This document shows, piece by piece, positions 1 to 6,982 of a stretch of 12,909 nt of DNA (within the stretch, counting starts at the first letter, position 1; every line of letters starts with the position of its first letter). The translations under genes were made by a program, and so were the position numbers. Source of the stretch: Bacteriovoracaceae bacterium UBA7317. Lineage in GTDB: Bacteria > Bdellovibrionota > Bacteriovoracia > Bacteriovoracales > Bacteriovoracaceae. Where the stretch lies: NCBI GenBank assembly GCA_002474345.1, contig DKQD01000090.1, forward strand, positions 473 through 13,381. Direction: 5' to 3'. The notes beneath the pieces are model-generated. The model was not told the origin of the DNA and did no database searches. It saw only the letters and a program-made list of their open reading frames with translations.

Positions 1-111
1 ACCTTTGTAAATAAAAAAAATATAAAGGATGAATTTCCAAATAGCGTATTCAACTAGAAGAAGGAGCTGACTCTTATTATTTAATTTACAGTAAACTTCC
101 TCTTTTTGATT
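1..111. other. Window edge, no intact gene
   Basis: This stretch is very AT-rich. It lies downstream, in minus-strand sense, of the broken methyltransferase gene at 112-447. On the minus strand the frame continues open for a while after the stop at 112-114 with a Leu- and Lys-rich translation that I cannot match to anything. It may be the remaining part of the same decayed gene after a frameshift. I see no promoter, terminator or other gene here. Confidence 0.4.
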
Positions 112-447
112 TTAAACAAACCCCCTCTTCTTGAAATAATTCTGCCCCTGCCTAATTAATAAAGAATTTAAATCAAAACCCTTATAATTTTTATTAGGAA
201 AAATCTTATTCAAACGCAAGAGCCTTTTTACATAACCACACCCTATTTCAATTTAAGATTCAAACTTCTTCCACTTGGAGAAAGCATCTTCGAACATTTT
301 AGCGGCAGTATCAGGTTCGTCGTAATGAGACTGAGTATTCTCATACTCCCTGACTCTCCAAAGAATGCTTGAAAAAATCCTTACGATAGGGGAAAAAACA
401 GTCTTCCACAAGAAAGAGTTCTTCTTAATAAGGGCGACTAAAGACAT
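112..447 (-). pseudogene. Broken SAM-dependent methyltransferase gene
   Basis: The minus strand opens with ATG at 447 and codes 64 residues ending KKFES, then a TAA (253-255). The same frame continues without a shift for 46 codons to a second stop at 112-114. The continuation begins IEIGCGYVKRLLRL and goes on through KIFPNKNYKGFDLN. That is the class I methyltransferase pattern: motif I (E-x-G-C-G-x-G) followed about 20 residues later by a hydrophobic strand ending in an acidic residue (GFD). The second stop falls well before the rest of the Rossmann fold, so a functional product is unlikely even with readthrough. The usual third glycine of motif I is a valine (GCGYV), a further sign of decay. 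The neighbouring sugar-nucleotide genes suggest a former role in methylating a surface glycan; that is inference. The first 64 residues alone would not be recognisable. Confidence 0.72.
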
Positions 448-621
448 TCAAACTGCGGACAATTGCAAAGATACCATTCGCATTATTTTCCATTTATTTC
501 CACCCCCTGTCTTTTAATTTCATCACCTTCAAACATAAAATTTCTAATTCAATCTTTTTCCTCTTCCTTTTCTAGTGAAAACCATGGCACATTTACATCA
601 AACATAATTAAGAGGGTTAAA

Positions 622-1473
622 ATGAAAATCGCTATTTTGGGATCTGTTGAACCACTTGGTATCGAAATTATTAAAACCCTCAACAAAACGAAATATACCA
701 TCAATGAAATTGACCTAAGCGCACTTAACTCTAACGACCATCAATCTACTCAAACAAAACTTGAATCCTTGCTGCCCCTTGACATCATTATCAACTGCAC
801 TGCGATGTCTAACGTTTATGAGTGTGAAAAAAACTATGAATCCTCTTTTAATGTAAACTCCCTCTCTCTCCTACCGTTGGCCAACTTTTGTAAAGCAAAT
901 AATATAACCCTCTTCCACATAAGTACTGATCATGTTTTTGACGGTAAAAAGCTTGAACCCTATCTTGAAGACGACAAAACAAATCCTTTAAATGTTTACG
1001 GCTTAAGTAAATTGGGCGGGGAAAATATCATTACATCCATTATGGAAAAGTACTTTATTCTTAGAACATCCACTCTTTATGGATTTCAAGAAGACAATTT
1101 TATTGAGTCGGCGATTCAAAAGGCCAGAAGAGGACACAGAATTGAAGCAACAAAAGACCAATTGGTCTCACCAACTCATACGCTTGAGCTTGCCCGCTGC
1201 TTATTTCAATTTATTGACAAAGGAGTCGATTCATTTGGTCTTTACCATTTCGCGTCAAAAGACCGATGTTCGCTCTTTGAATTGACGGAAGAAGTTTTTC
1301 GACAACTTGATATTAAAGCCAAAATAAAATTAATAAAGAGTAAAGAAGGCCCTTCATCTATTAAGAGACCCTTAAACAGGTCTCTTTCGGTTAAAAAAAT
1401 AAAAACTTATTACGCACCTAAAGCTTGGCAAGAGAGTGTGAGTGAGTATTTAAACATAAAAGGGTACTTATAA
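622..1473 (+). CDS. RmlD-family nucleotide-sugar reductase (SDR)
   Basis: The product is 283 aa, close to the roughly 290-300 aa usual for dTDP-4-dehydrorhamnose reductase (RmlD), which makes the last NADPH-dependent reduction in dTDP-L-rhamnose synthesis in the cytoplasm. Family marks are the N-terminal strand MKIAILG, the segment INCTAMSNVYECEK (57-70, in place of the usual INAAAYT-V-AE), STDHVFDG (101-108), and the catalytic Tyr126-x-x-x-Lys130 in YGLSK. Thr102 fits the third catalytic position. ATG 622 is chosen because GAGGG lies 5 bases upstream and the family fold starts here; the frame stays open 53 codons further up but that part is not protein-like. One oddity: the dinucleotide loop reads GSVEPLG, with Glu10 where the family has the middle glycine. 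It stands between a broken methyltransferase and broken gmd pieces, without rmlA, rmlB or rmlC in view. It could also be a related SDR acting on another sugar. Confidence 0.82.
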   Translation: MKIAILGSVEPLGIEIIKTLNKTKYTINEIDLSALNSNDHQSTQTKLESLLPLDIIINCTAMSNVYECEKNYESSFNVNSLSLLPLANFCKANNITLFHISTDHVFDGKKLEPYLEDDKTNPLNVYGLSKLGGENIITSIMEKYFILRTSTLYGFQEDNFIESAIQKARRGHRIEATKDQLVSPTHTLELARCLFQFIDKGVDSFGLYHFASKDRCSLFELTEEVFRQLDIKAKIKLIKSKEGPSSIKRPLNRSLSVKKIKTYYAPKAWQESVSEYLNIKGYL

Positions 1474-1492
1474 AAAAAGGCCCTCATCAGGT

Positions 1493-1615
1493 GAAATGGT
1501 TGGCCTTAATACTCCTAGTGGCGGACAATTTTTGACGCAAATAACAATCAAATCAGTTATTGAAACCGCTTTTAAGTAAATTGGCATCAAATTCACTTAC
1601 CCAGAAGAGGAGAAA
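1493..1615 (+). pseudogene. Degraded internal fragment resembling gmd
   Basis: Read in the frame of codon 1553, this stretch gives LNTPSGGQFLTQITIKSV, then IETAFK, a TAA at 1577-1579, and IGIKFTYPEEEK. GDP-mannose 4,6-dehydratases carry an F-N-H-E-S-P-R-R-G-E-x-F-V-T-R-K-I block, and further on a block ending near A-x-x-x-G-I-K. The fragment looks like these two blocks brought together, with a stop between them. I made the comparison from memory of the family; identity is modest and it could be chance similarity. It has no start and lies directly after the RmlD-like gene. If real, it sits upstream of the gmd N-terminus at 1691, so the pieces are out of order. Confidence 0.4.
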
Positions 1616-1690
1616 AGACCTAAAAAAAATAGGAATTTTAGAGAAAATAGACTATAAAGACCGACTCGTAAGAGGCTACCTAGGAACATT

Positions 1691-1924
1691 ATGAAACAAG
1701 AATTTATCACTGGAATATCTGGACAAGATGGATCCTACCTAGCTAACCTCCTTATTGGCGCCCCCACAAAAGCCATGAAAAAGCTAAGTTCGGGAGCCAA
1801 AATTAAGGTTCATCAATTGTCACGGTTAATGGTACAAGAAGACCTAAAGATCGTTCACAATCAAATGAAAGAATTAAAGTGAAAAAGTTTTTTAATTCAT
1901 GAAAACGATGGCCACACGGTCTGA
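1691..1924 (+). pseudogene. gmd: gmd remnant: N-terminus fused to C-terminus
   Basis: The 63-residue open frame (1691-1882) begins MKQEFITGISGQDGSYLANLL, the unmistakable N-terminus of GDP-mannose 4,6-dehydratase with its nucleotide-binding TGxxGQDGSYLA loop. It continues without a break into IGAPTKAMKKL and later LMVQEDLKIV, which matches the Gmd C-terminus (family: LLGDPTKAxEKLGW, then MVxxDLxxA). About 290 residues, including the whole catalytic core, are missing. After the TGA at 1880-1882 the same frame gives LIHENDGHTV up to a TGA at 1922-1924, which resembles the family's last residues. So a second lesion truncates the tail. AGGA lies 6 bases before the ATG, so the fusion peptide could still be translated, but it cannot be an enzyme. 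Gmd normally makes GDP-4-keto-6-deoxymannose for fucose, perosamine or rhamnose glycans. Confidence 0.78.
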
Positions 1925-1939
1925 AAAAGGACGCTGTCC

Positions 1940-3658
1940 ATGCTCAATTTAATTAGAAAGCTTATTCCCTACATAAAGCCCCACATGGGGAAGGTTGTTG
2001 GCTCTCTCCTTTTTTCAATTTTGCTCGCAGCAATCAAGGGTGGCCAAGCCTACTTGGTTAAACCACTTTTTGATACAGGCCTTAGCCCGAGCTCAACAAC
2101 TCAGGATATTCTCTTTCTTTGCTTGACCCTTGCTGGGTTAGGTATTCTCAATTTTCCAACACGTTTTTTCCATTTCTATTGGATACGCTATGTCGTCGAT
2201 AGGGCCACGTGCGATATAAGGGAACAAATTTACGAAAAGCTTCAAAAGCTCCCACTCTCTTTTTACACCCAAAAAAAGCAAGGGGCCCTCATATCAAACC
2301 TATTCCATGATACCCAAGCCTTCTCGAGTGGCTTTAGAAACTCTGTCGATATTTTGCGGGAACCGTTAACGGCCCTTGTGATGTTTTGCATTGCCCTTTC
2401 AAGAGACTGGCAGCTAACTCTTGTCATTGTCGGCGCCTTTCCCCTTTTCATTTTAATCTTCAATAAAAGTGGAAAAAAGGCGAGGTATATTCAAAGCGAT
2501 ATTCAAGAAAGAATGTCAGAAATGACTCATACTGCAACTGAAGGCATTGCAGGCCAAAAAGTAACGAAGGCCTTTAATCTACAGAGCTATATCCTTAGGA
2601 GGTTCTCAAAAGCCCAGAACCACTTTTTCGATTCACAAATGAAAGCAACGTTTGTAGAAGAAATGGCCCATCCTCTCGTTGAGTTTGTTGGGGCCATGGC
2701 CTTTGCTGGCATCATCTTTTTTGCTCACTACCGTATCACTTCAGGACAAATTTCCACAGGTGACTTTGTAAGCTTCATTGCGGCCATGGCGCTTATCATG
2801 GACCCCATCCGAAAGTACTCTCAGGCCAACGTCAAACTTAACCAGGCAAGAGCAGCAGGACAAAGAATTTTTGACCTTCTTTCTATTCCGGAGGAAGAAG
2901 ATAAAGGTCAAATTCAAACACTCTCATTTAATGAAAAAATTGAGTTTAAAAATGTTAGCTTTAGATACAATGAAGATGGTCACGATGTTCTTAAAGACAT
3001 TTCTTTTACCATCAAAAAAGGTGAGAAAGTTGGACTCGTGGGACTTTCAGGTTCAGGGAAGTCAACCCTCATCAGCCTACTTCTTTGCCTTTACCCTCTA
3101 AGGAAGGGACAAATTCTTATTGATGGTGTTCCTATAGAAGATATAGACCTGAACTCTTTACGCTCCCTTTTTGCACTCGTTAATCAGGACATCTTTCTTT
3201 TTAATGATACAGTTGAAGAGAACCTGACTTTGGGTCTCACACAAACCTATCAGGCCATTGACCAGTCTTTAAATGTTGCCTACGCGAAAGGCTTTGTGGA
3301 AGAGCTCCCTTCAAAACTTGGCACTGTCATTGGAGACAGGGGAATGAAACTTTCCGGAGGCCAAAAACAAAGACTTACCATAGCTAGGGCCTTTTTGAGA
3401 GATTCCGATATCCTCCTCTTTGATGAAGCCACATCGGCCCTTGATAATGAATCAGAAAAAATTGTCCAAAAGGCCCTTCAAAAAATAGCGGGGAATAAAA
3501 CTGTTTTAGCTGTGGCCCACCGCCTTTCGACAATACAAGATTTTGACAAGATTATTGTCCTTAAAGAAGGTCAGATTATTGAACATGGGACACACCAGGA
3601 GCTTCTAAATAAGTGGGGTGAATATTCAAAACTATACCAGCTTAGCCAAAAGGCTTAA
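1940..3658 (+). CDS. msbA: MsbA-type lipid A/LPS ABC exporter
   Basis: This is a 572-aa half-transporter with an N-terminal six-helix membrane domain (about 15-310) and a C-terminal ATPase domain (about 333-572), the size and order of MsbA (about 580 aa). It would act as a homodimer in the inner membrane, flipping core-lipid A to the periplasmic face using ATP. All ATPase motifs are present: Walker A GLSGSGKST (368-376), Q-loop Gln416, signature LSGGQ (471-475), Walker B ILLFDE (491-496), D-loop SALD (499-502) and H-loop His527. ATG 1940 follows AAAAAGG (1924-1930) by 9 bases. The gene starts 15 bp after the gmd remnant and converges with the glycosyltransferase operon, leaving one base between stops. 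The surrounding LPS-type glycosyltransferases support lipid A/LPS export. A general lipid or drug exporter of the same family cannot be excluded. Confidence 0.88.
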   Translation: MLNLIRKLIPYIKPHMGKVVGSLLFSILLAAIKGGQAYLVKPLFDTGLSPSSTTQDILFLCLTLAGLGILNFPTRFFHFYWIRYVVDRATCDIREQIYEKLQKLPLSFYTQKKQGALISNLFHDTQAFSSGFRNSVDILREPLTALVMFCIALSRDWQLTLVIVGAFPLFILIFNKSGKKARYIQSDIQERMSEMTHTATEGIAGQKVTKAFNLQSYILRRFSKAQNHFFDSQMKATFVEEMAHPLVEFVGAMAFAGIIFFAHYRITSGQISTGDFVSFIAAMALIMDPIRKYSQANVKLNQARAAGQRIFDLLSIPEEEDKGQIQTLSFNEKIEFKNVSFRYNEDGHDVLKDISFTIKKGEKVGLVGLSGSGKSTLISLLLCLYPLRKGQILIDGVPIEDIDLNSLRSLFALVNQDIFLFNDTVEENLTLGLTQTYQAIDQSLNVAYAKGFVEELPSKLGTVIGDRGMKLSGGQKQRLTIARAFLRDSDILLFDEATSALDNESEKIVQKALQKIAGNKTVLAVAHRLSTIQDFDKIIVLKEGQIIEHGTHQELLNKWGEYSKLYQLSQKA

Positions 3659-3659
3659 T

Positions 3660-4709
3660 TCATAAAAGGTTTTTATAAACTTCGAGGTATTCTTTAGCAG
3701 CGTTTTCCCAACTAAAAAGTAAACTTCTTTCTTTAAGCTTCCTTACTAAAATGGGCTTATTTTCCCTAAAGTCTTTCATCCCTTTATCATAAACCTCTTT
3801 CATTAACTGAGGTTCGAAATCTTCAAAATAATAAGCAAGATCTCCTCCCACCTCAGGCAAGCTAGTCCTGTTAGATAAAAAGAGAGGTTTTCCAAAGTGC
3901 ATGGCCTCTGTTACTGGTAAACCAAAACCCTCAAAAAGAGAGGGGAAAATAAACGCTTCACAATTTTCATAATACCAGTACTTTTCTTCTTCAGTAACTT
4001 CTCCACAAAGAATAAAACGGTCTTCTAAACCTGCTTCCAATATTTTTCTCTTTAAATCACTGGCATAAGAGTGGAAAAGAGTTCCTGCCAGAACGATTTT
4101 CAAATCTTTAAAAAGCTTTAAAAACTCTACAAGCACATGAAAGTTCTTTTTAGGAACTACTGTGCCAATAGAAAAAAGAAAGCCACCAGCAGGTGCTTTT
4201 TTTGGCCTTTCTTGAGAGTGAGCACATTTTTTTAATGATATTCCATTGTGAATTACATAAGAAGGTTTTGATTTTGTAACTTCTAAAAACTCCTCAACCT
4301 GAGTTTTTGTAAACTTAGAAATATAGGTAAGAGCGTCGGCCCGCTTAATTTTCTTTTGAAGGTCTTCAAGGTAAGCCTCATCCCTACCTCTCTCAAAGTA
4401 CCCATTCAAATCGTGGATAGTTAAAACAAACTTCCCCGAACACTCTCTGGGGATAAAACGGGAGTCTTGATGAACTGAATGCCAAATTTTAGTTTTAGGA
4501 AGAAAAAAAGGTAGTTGACGGTGAAACTTTCTTAAAGGAAAAAGTGGACCCAAGTAAGAGAACTTTTGAAACTTTTCTTTTGGTAAATAAAACCCCAAAG
4601 AAAGAGGGTCCTTATTATTTTGAACGAGTTCATTTCCCAAATGAAGGCACCATTGGCCTAATCCACAGTAAGGGTCTTTAATTTTTTCAAACTCTAGGAT
4701 GACGTCCAT
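3660..4709 (-). CDS. GT4-type glycosyltransferase (group 1)
   Basis: The product is 349 aa, a GT-B retaining glycosyltransferase of the GT4 kind that moves a sugar from a nucleotide donor to a glycan or lipid acceptor at the cytoplasmic face of the inner membrane. The C-terminal donor domain is clear: HNGI (154-157), IGTVVPKKN (181-189) and the E-x7-E block EGFGLPVTEA (260-269), followed by GKP and SLPEVGGD (283-290). The N-terminal domain has HSVHQDSRF and LTIHDLNGY, as in mannosyl- and rhamnosyl-type GT4 enzymes. ATG 4709 is preferred: it has AAGG 5 bases upstream and begins with a normal MDVILEF strand. A longer in-frame start at 4778 would overlap the preceding gene by 56 bases. It follows the GT2-like gene by 13 bases on the same strand, so they form an operon. 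Donor and acceptor cannot be read from sequence. Confidence 0.88.
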   Translation of the reverse strand: MDVILEFEKIKDPYCGLGQWCLHLGNELVQNNKDPLSLGFYLPKEKFQKFSYLGPLFPLRKFHRQLPFFLPKTKIWHSVHQDSRFIPRECSGKFVLTIHDLNGYFERGRDEAYLEDLQKKIKRADALTYISKFTKTQVEEFLEVTKSKPSYVIHNGISLKKCAHSQERPKKAPAGGFLFSIGTVVPKKNFHVLVEFLKLFKDLKIVLAGTLFHSYASDLKRKILEAGLEDRFILCGEVTEEEKYWYYENCEAFIFPSLFEGFGLPVTEAMHFGKPLFLSNRTSLPEVGGDLAYYFEDFEPQLMKEVYDKGMKDFRENKPILVRKLKERSLLFSWENAAKEYLEVYKNLL

Positions 4710-4722
4710 TAATACCTTACCT

Positions 4723-5604
4723 TCACAAGAGTTTATAGTTTCTATATTCGAAAACCCTATGGCCTGTCGTATTTTCAATTAGATCAGAAAGCCAACGGCT
4801 TAAAAACCTCAATTGAAATTTAGATTTAAGAGAAAGTACATCGATATCATTTTTATTTTTTTCAATCCAATCTGACATATTAGCGGGGTGGTCACCTTCA
4901 AACTTTTTTAACCCCCAAACCCTGTAGTACTTAAATTTATCCTCATCCACAAAGTCCTTGCCATGATACAACTTGGAAAAGCTTTCTACTTTTTTTTCCA
5001 TGACATCAAAAATTCTTGCCCAGCCATAATGATAAACTGTCGCCCCCACAAGCTTGCAAAGAAGTTTTGACCCTCCAGCAGCTTTAAAACCCTGAGCATC
5101 TAGGTGACTGTAAGCACCAATACCATTACGGACAAGACGAACCTCTCTTCTATAAGCATTTCGATTCCTTTTAACAATATCAGTATTACAATAAAAGTGG
5201 AGGTAATCATAAACAAGGCCTTGAATTCTCTTATCCTTCTCCATGGCCTTGACACCACTTAGAATTTTTTCATAGTCATTGGCATGAAGTACTTCATCCC
5301 CCTGAATATATTGGCAATACTTCCCTCTACATTTTGATAATGCAATATTTGTTTGTTGGGCCAGAACCTTTCCACCTTCCGACAATGCAGGGTCCCAATA
5401 ATTTTTCAAAAAAACATAACGTTTGCCCTTAAAATGCTCCCTTAGATAGTCATAAGTCCCATCATCTTTTTGACATGAAGGATCATCAAAACCAACATTA
5501 ATAATAACCTCATCACAAAAAGGATCGACACTCTCAATGCTCTCTTTAAAAGGGTAACCAAGACTCAAACCATTTTTTATGAACGTAAAACCAGAAATGT
5601 TCAT
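4723..5604 (-). CDS. GT2-like glycosyltransferase
   Basis: The product is about 293 aa with an N-terminal GT-A fold. It opens MNISGFTFIKNG, followed by DEVIINVGFDDPS (31-43), where a nucleotide-contacting acidic pair is expected, and YIQGDEVLH (99-107), in the place of the metal-binding DxD. The C-terminal half contains QGFKAAGG and VYHYGWAR (190-197), typical of the GT2-like subgroup near beta-1,4-glucosyltransferases of LPS core synthesis. It has no membrane helix, so it is probably cytoplasmic and membrane-associated. ATG 5604 is chosen because the family usually begins M-K/N-I-S-G-F. A TTG at 5613 in the same frame has AAAAGGA at a better distance and would add three residues. It is the first gene of a two-gene operon with the GT4 gene and diverges from the GT9 gene. 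The specific sugar is unknown. Confidence 0.83.
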   Translation of the reverse strand: MNISGFTFIKNGLSLGYPFKESIESVDPFCDEVIINVGFDDPSCQKDDGTYDYLREHFKGKRYVFLKNYWDPALSEGGKVLAQQTNIALSKCRGKYCQYIQGDEVLHANDYEKILSGVKAMEKDKRIQGLVYDYLHFYCNTDIVKRNRNAYRREVRLVRNGIGAYSHLDAQGFKAAGGSKLLCKLVGATVYHYGWARIFDVMEKKVESFSKLYHGKDFVDEDKFKYYRVWGLKKFEGDHPANMSDWIEKNKNDIDVLSLKSKFQLRFLSRWLSDLIENTTGHRVFEYRNYKLL

Positions 5605-5870
5605 ACAACTCAACCCATATCCTTTTTGTCCAAATAATTATATAAAATCTGCCTTATACAACTTTAAGCCAGCTCCGGGTTAAGATAGCTTCTCTTTTTA
5701 TTTTTCGCAAGAAAGTCGGTCACTAATTACCAATAAATGCAATGAATCAATCTTGTTCAATCGGACTTGCTATTATTATTTCTTTTTTGCATAGTCAAAA
5801 ATGACTCCATCAATTTGTTATCTAGTGTCAAATTATTCACTATACTGAGGTCCTTCAAAAAAATAAAAAA
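5605..5870. promoter_or_regulatory. Divergent promoter region between GT genes
   Basis: These 266 bases separate two divergently read glycosyltransferase genes and must carry both promoters. For the minus-strand operon, a perfect TATAAT on the minus strand occupies 5637-5642, about 33 bases before the start codon, but no good -35 box lies at the normal distance. For the plus-strand GT9 gene, TATACT at 5841-5846 is a plausible -10 box; the upstream TTGTTA (5815-5820) is 20 bases away, longer than the usual 17. No long ORF, clear hairpin or known riboswitch pattern is visible. Confidence 0.4.
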
Positions 5871-6914
5871 ATGAAGACGAAACAAAAGAGAAAAAAAATC
5901 CTTATTTGTAAGCATAGAGCTATTGGTGACTCTATAATGGGTCTGGGGGCCATTCGATTTGCAAAAGAGCTTTTTCCAGACTCAAAGGTTTACTATGGAG
6001 TACCCCACTGGATCACTCCAATCTATGAAGATGTTATTCATGATGCGGACCAAATTTTCCCTTTAAACTTTACAAGTTTTAAGGAGGCCTTCAAAACATT
6101 TCTTAAGCTAAAAGAAGAGTCTTTTGACCTAGTTTTTGAGCTCCATCAGTCTGGAAAAACAAAAAAAATTTTCTCACTACTTTCCTTTATTAATAGAAAT
6201 TTAACTTACCACTATCACAACCACCATTTAAAAGAAGGCACTCTCATTAAAGATCAGGGTGTTCCCAAAGAACTTATTCAAAGAGACCTTGACGGTCTTG
6301 CGAGCCTCTTAGGCATTAAAGATCATTGGCCTCATTACCTTTCTTACATACCACGATTACAATCGAAACAAAAAATCCAAGACATAAAAAAAGCAAGAAT
6401 CATTATAGGAATAGTTGCGACCAGAAAAACGAAAATGTGGCCACTTGAATATTATTCTGAGCTCTGTAAAAGGCTCTTGGAGCTAAGCCCTACTTTAGAA
6501 ATTGGGATTCCTCTTTCAAAGTCAAAGGAAGATATTAATCTCAAAAGAAAGCTCGACCAAATGATATCTAGTGAAAGAATCACTTACCACTTTGAATCCC
6601 TTAAGCAACTCCCAAAACTTTTCTTTAATTCGACACTTTATATTGGAAACGACACTGGCCAAAAACACCTGGCAGTCGCCTGTGGCATAAAGACCTTTAC
6701 TTTTTTTGGTCCAGAGCCACCCAAAGAATGGCACCCCTATTCAGATGAACATCATCCCTTTTTCTATAAAGATAACCTTGAGTGCAGAACTAGAAATTCT
6801 CACTTCTGTGGCTTATCCGAATGTGAAAGTATGATTTGTCTTAATGAGATCACTCCTGATTTTGTTTTTGAAAAAATTAAGAATTTAATTTTAGAAACCG
6901 CAAACGATAGATGA
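5871..6914 (+). CDS. GT9-family glycosyltransferase (heptosyltransferase-like)
   Basis: The product is 347 aa, the normal size for the ADP-heptose:LPS heptosyltransferase family (WaaC/WaaF/RfaF type), GT-B enzymes that add heptose to the LPS inner core in the cytoplasm. Visible family marks are HRAIGDSIMGLGAIRF (15-30), with the conserved Asp20 in the usual catalytic position, the donor-domain stretch TRKTKMWPLEYYSEL (184-198), GNDTGQKHLAVACG (259-272) and FFGPEPPKEWHPY (278-290). Near the C-terminus four cysteines (305, 313, 318, 323) form a cluster seen in a GT9 subgroup. Usually the 259-272 block carries S/T-G-P-x-H-L; here it is DTGQKHL, so sugar preference may differ. No Shine-Dalgarno sequence precedes ATG 5871: the leader is an A-run (AAAAAAATAAAAAA). 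The gene stands alone on its strand before the symporter 68 bases on. Confidence 0.85.
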   Translation: MKTKQKRKKILICKHRAIGDSIMGLGAIRFAKELFPDSKVYYGVPHWITPIYEDVIHDADQIFPLNFTSFKEAFKTFLKLKEESFDLVFELHQSGKTKKIFSLLSFINRNLTYHYHNHHLKEGTLIKDQGVPKELIQRDLDGLASLLGIKDHWPHYLSYIPRLQSKQKIQDIKKARIIIGIVATRKTKMWPLEYYSELCKRLLELSPTLEIGIPLSKSKEDINLKRKLDQMISSERITYHFESLKQLPKLFFNSTLYIGNDTGQKHLAVACGIKTFTFFGPEPPKEWHPYSDEHHPFFYKDNLECRTRNSHFCGLSECESMICLNEITPDFVFEKIKNLILETANDR

Positions 6915-6924
6915 TATACCTTTT

Positions 6925-6940
6925 AACATTTAGAAATGTT
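6925..6940. repeat. Short inverted repeat, possible operator
   Basis: AACATTT (6925-6931) and AAATGTT (6934-6940) form a perfect 7-bp inverted repeat around a 2-base centre. It lies in the 68-base gap between the GT9 gene and the symporter, 42 bases before the symporter start. The tiny centre and the absence of G or C in most positions make it a poor RNA hairpin but a reasonable site for a dimeric regulator. No known regulator consensus is recognised. Confidence 0.35.
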
Positions 6941-6982
6941 GCATACTATTTTTAGACTTTATCTTTAAACCTGGATTGACTT

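Noticed and set aside
463..621. In-frame upstream extension of the RmlD-like gene
   Set aside because: The translation is Ser/Phe/His-rich and unlike the family, while ATG 622 has a good ribosome site and begins the Rossmann strand.
455..1530. Shared 10-base word GCGGACAATT at 455-464 and 1521-1530, considered as a recombination or attachment repeat
   Set aside because: Ten bases is within chance expectation for this length, and flanks do not match.
2263..2463. Minus-strand open frame inside msbA
   Set aside because: Shadow of a fully motif-supported ABC transporter gene.
4710..4778. Longer start for the GT4 glycosyltransferase
   Set aside because: It would overlap the upstream gene by 56 bases, and the internal ATG 4709 has a close AAGG and a natural N-terminus.
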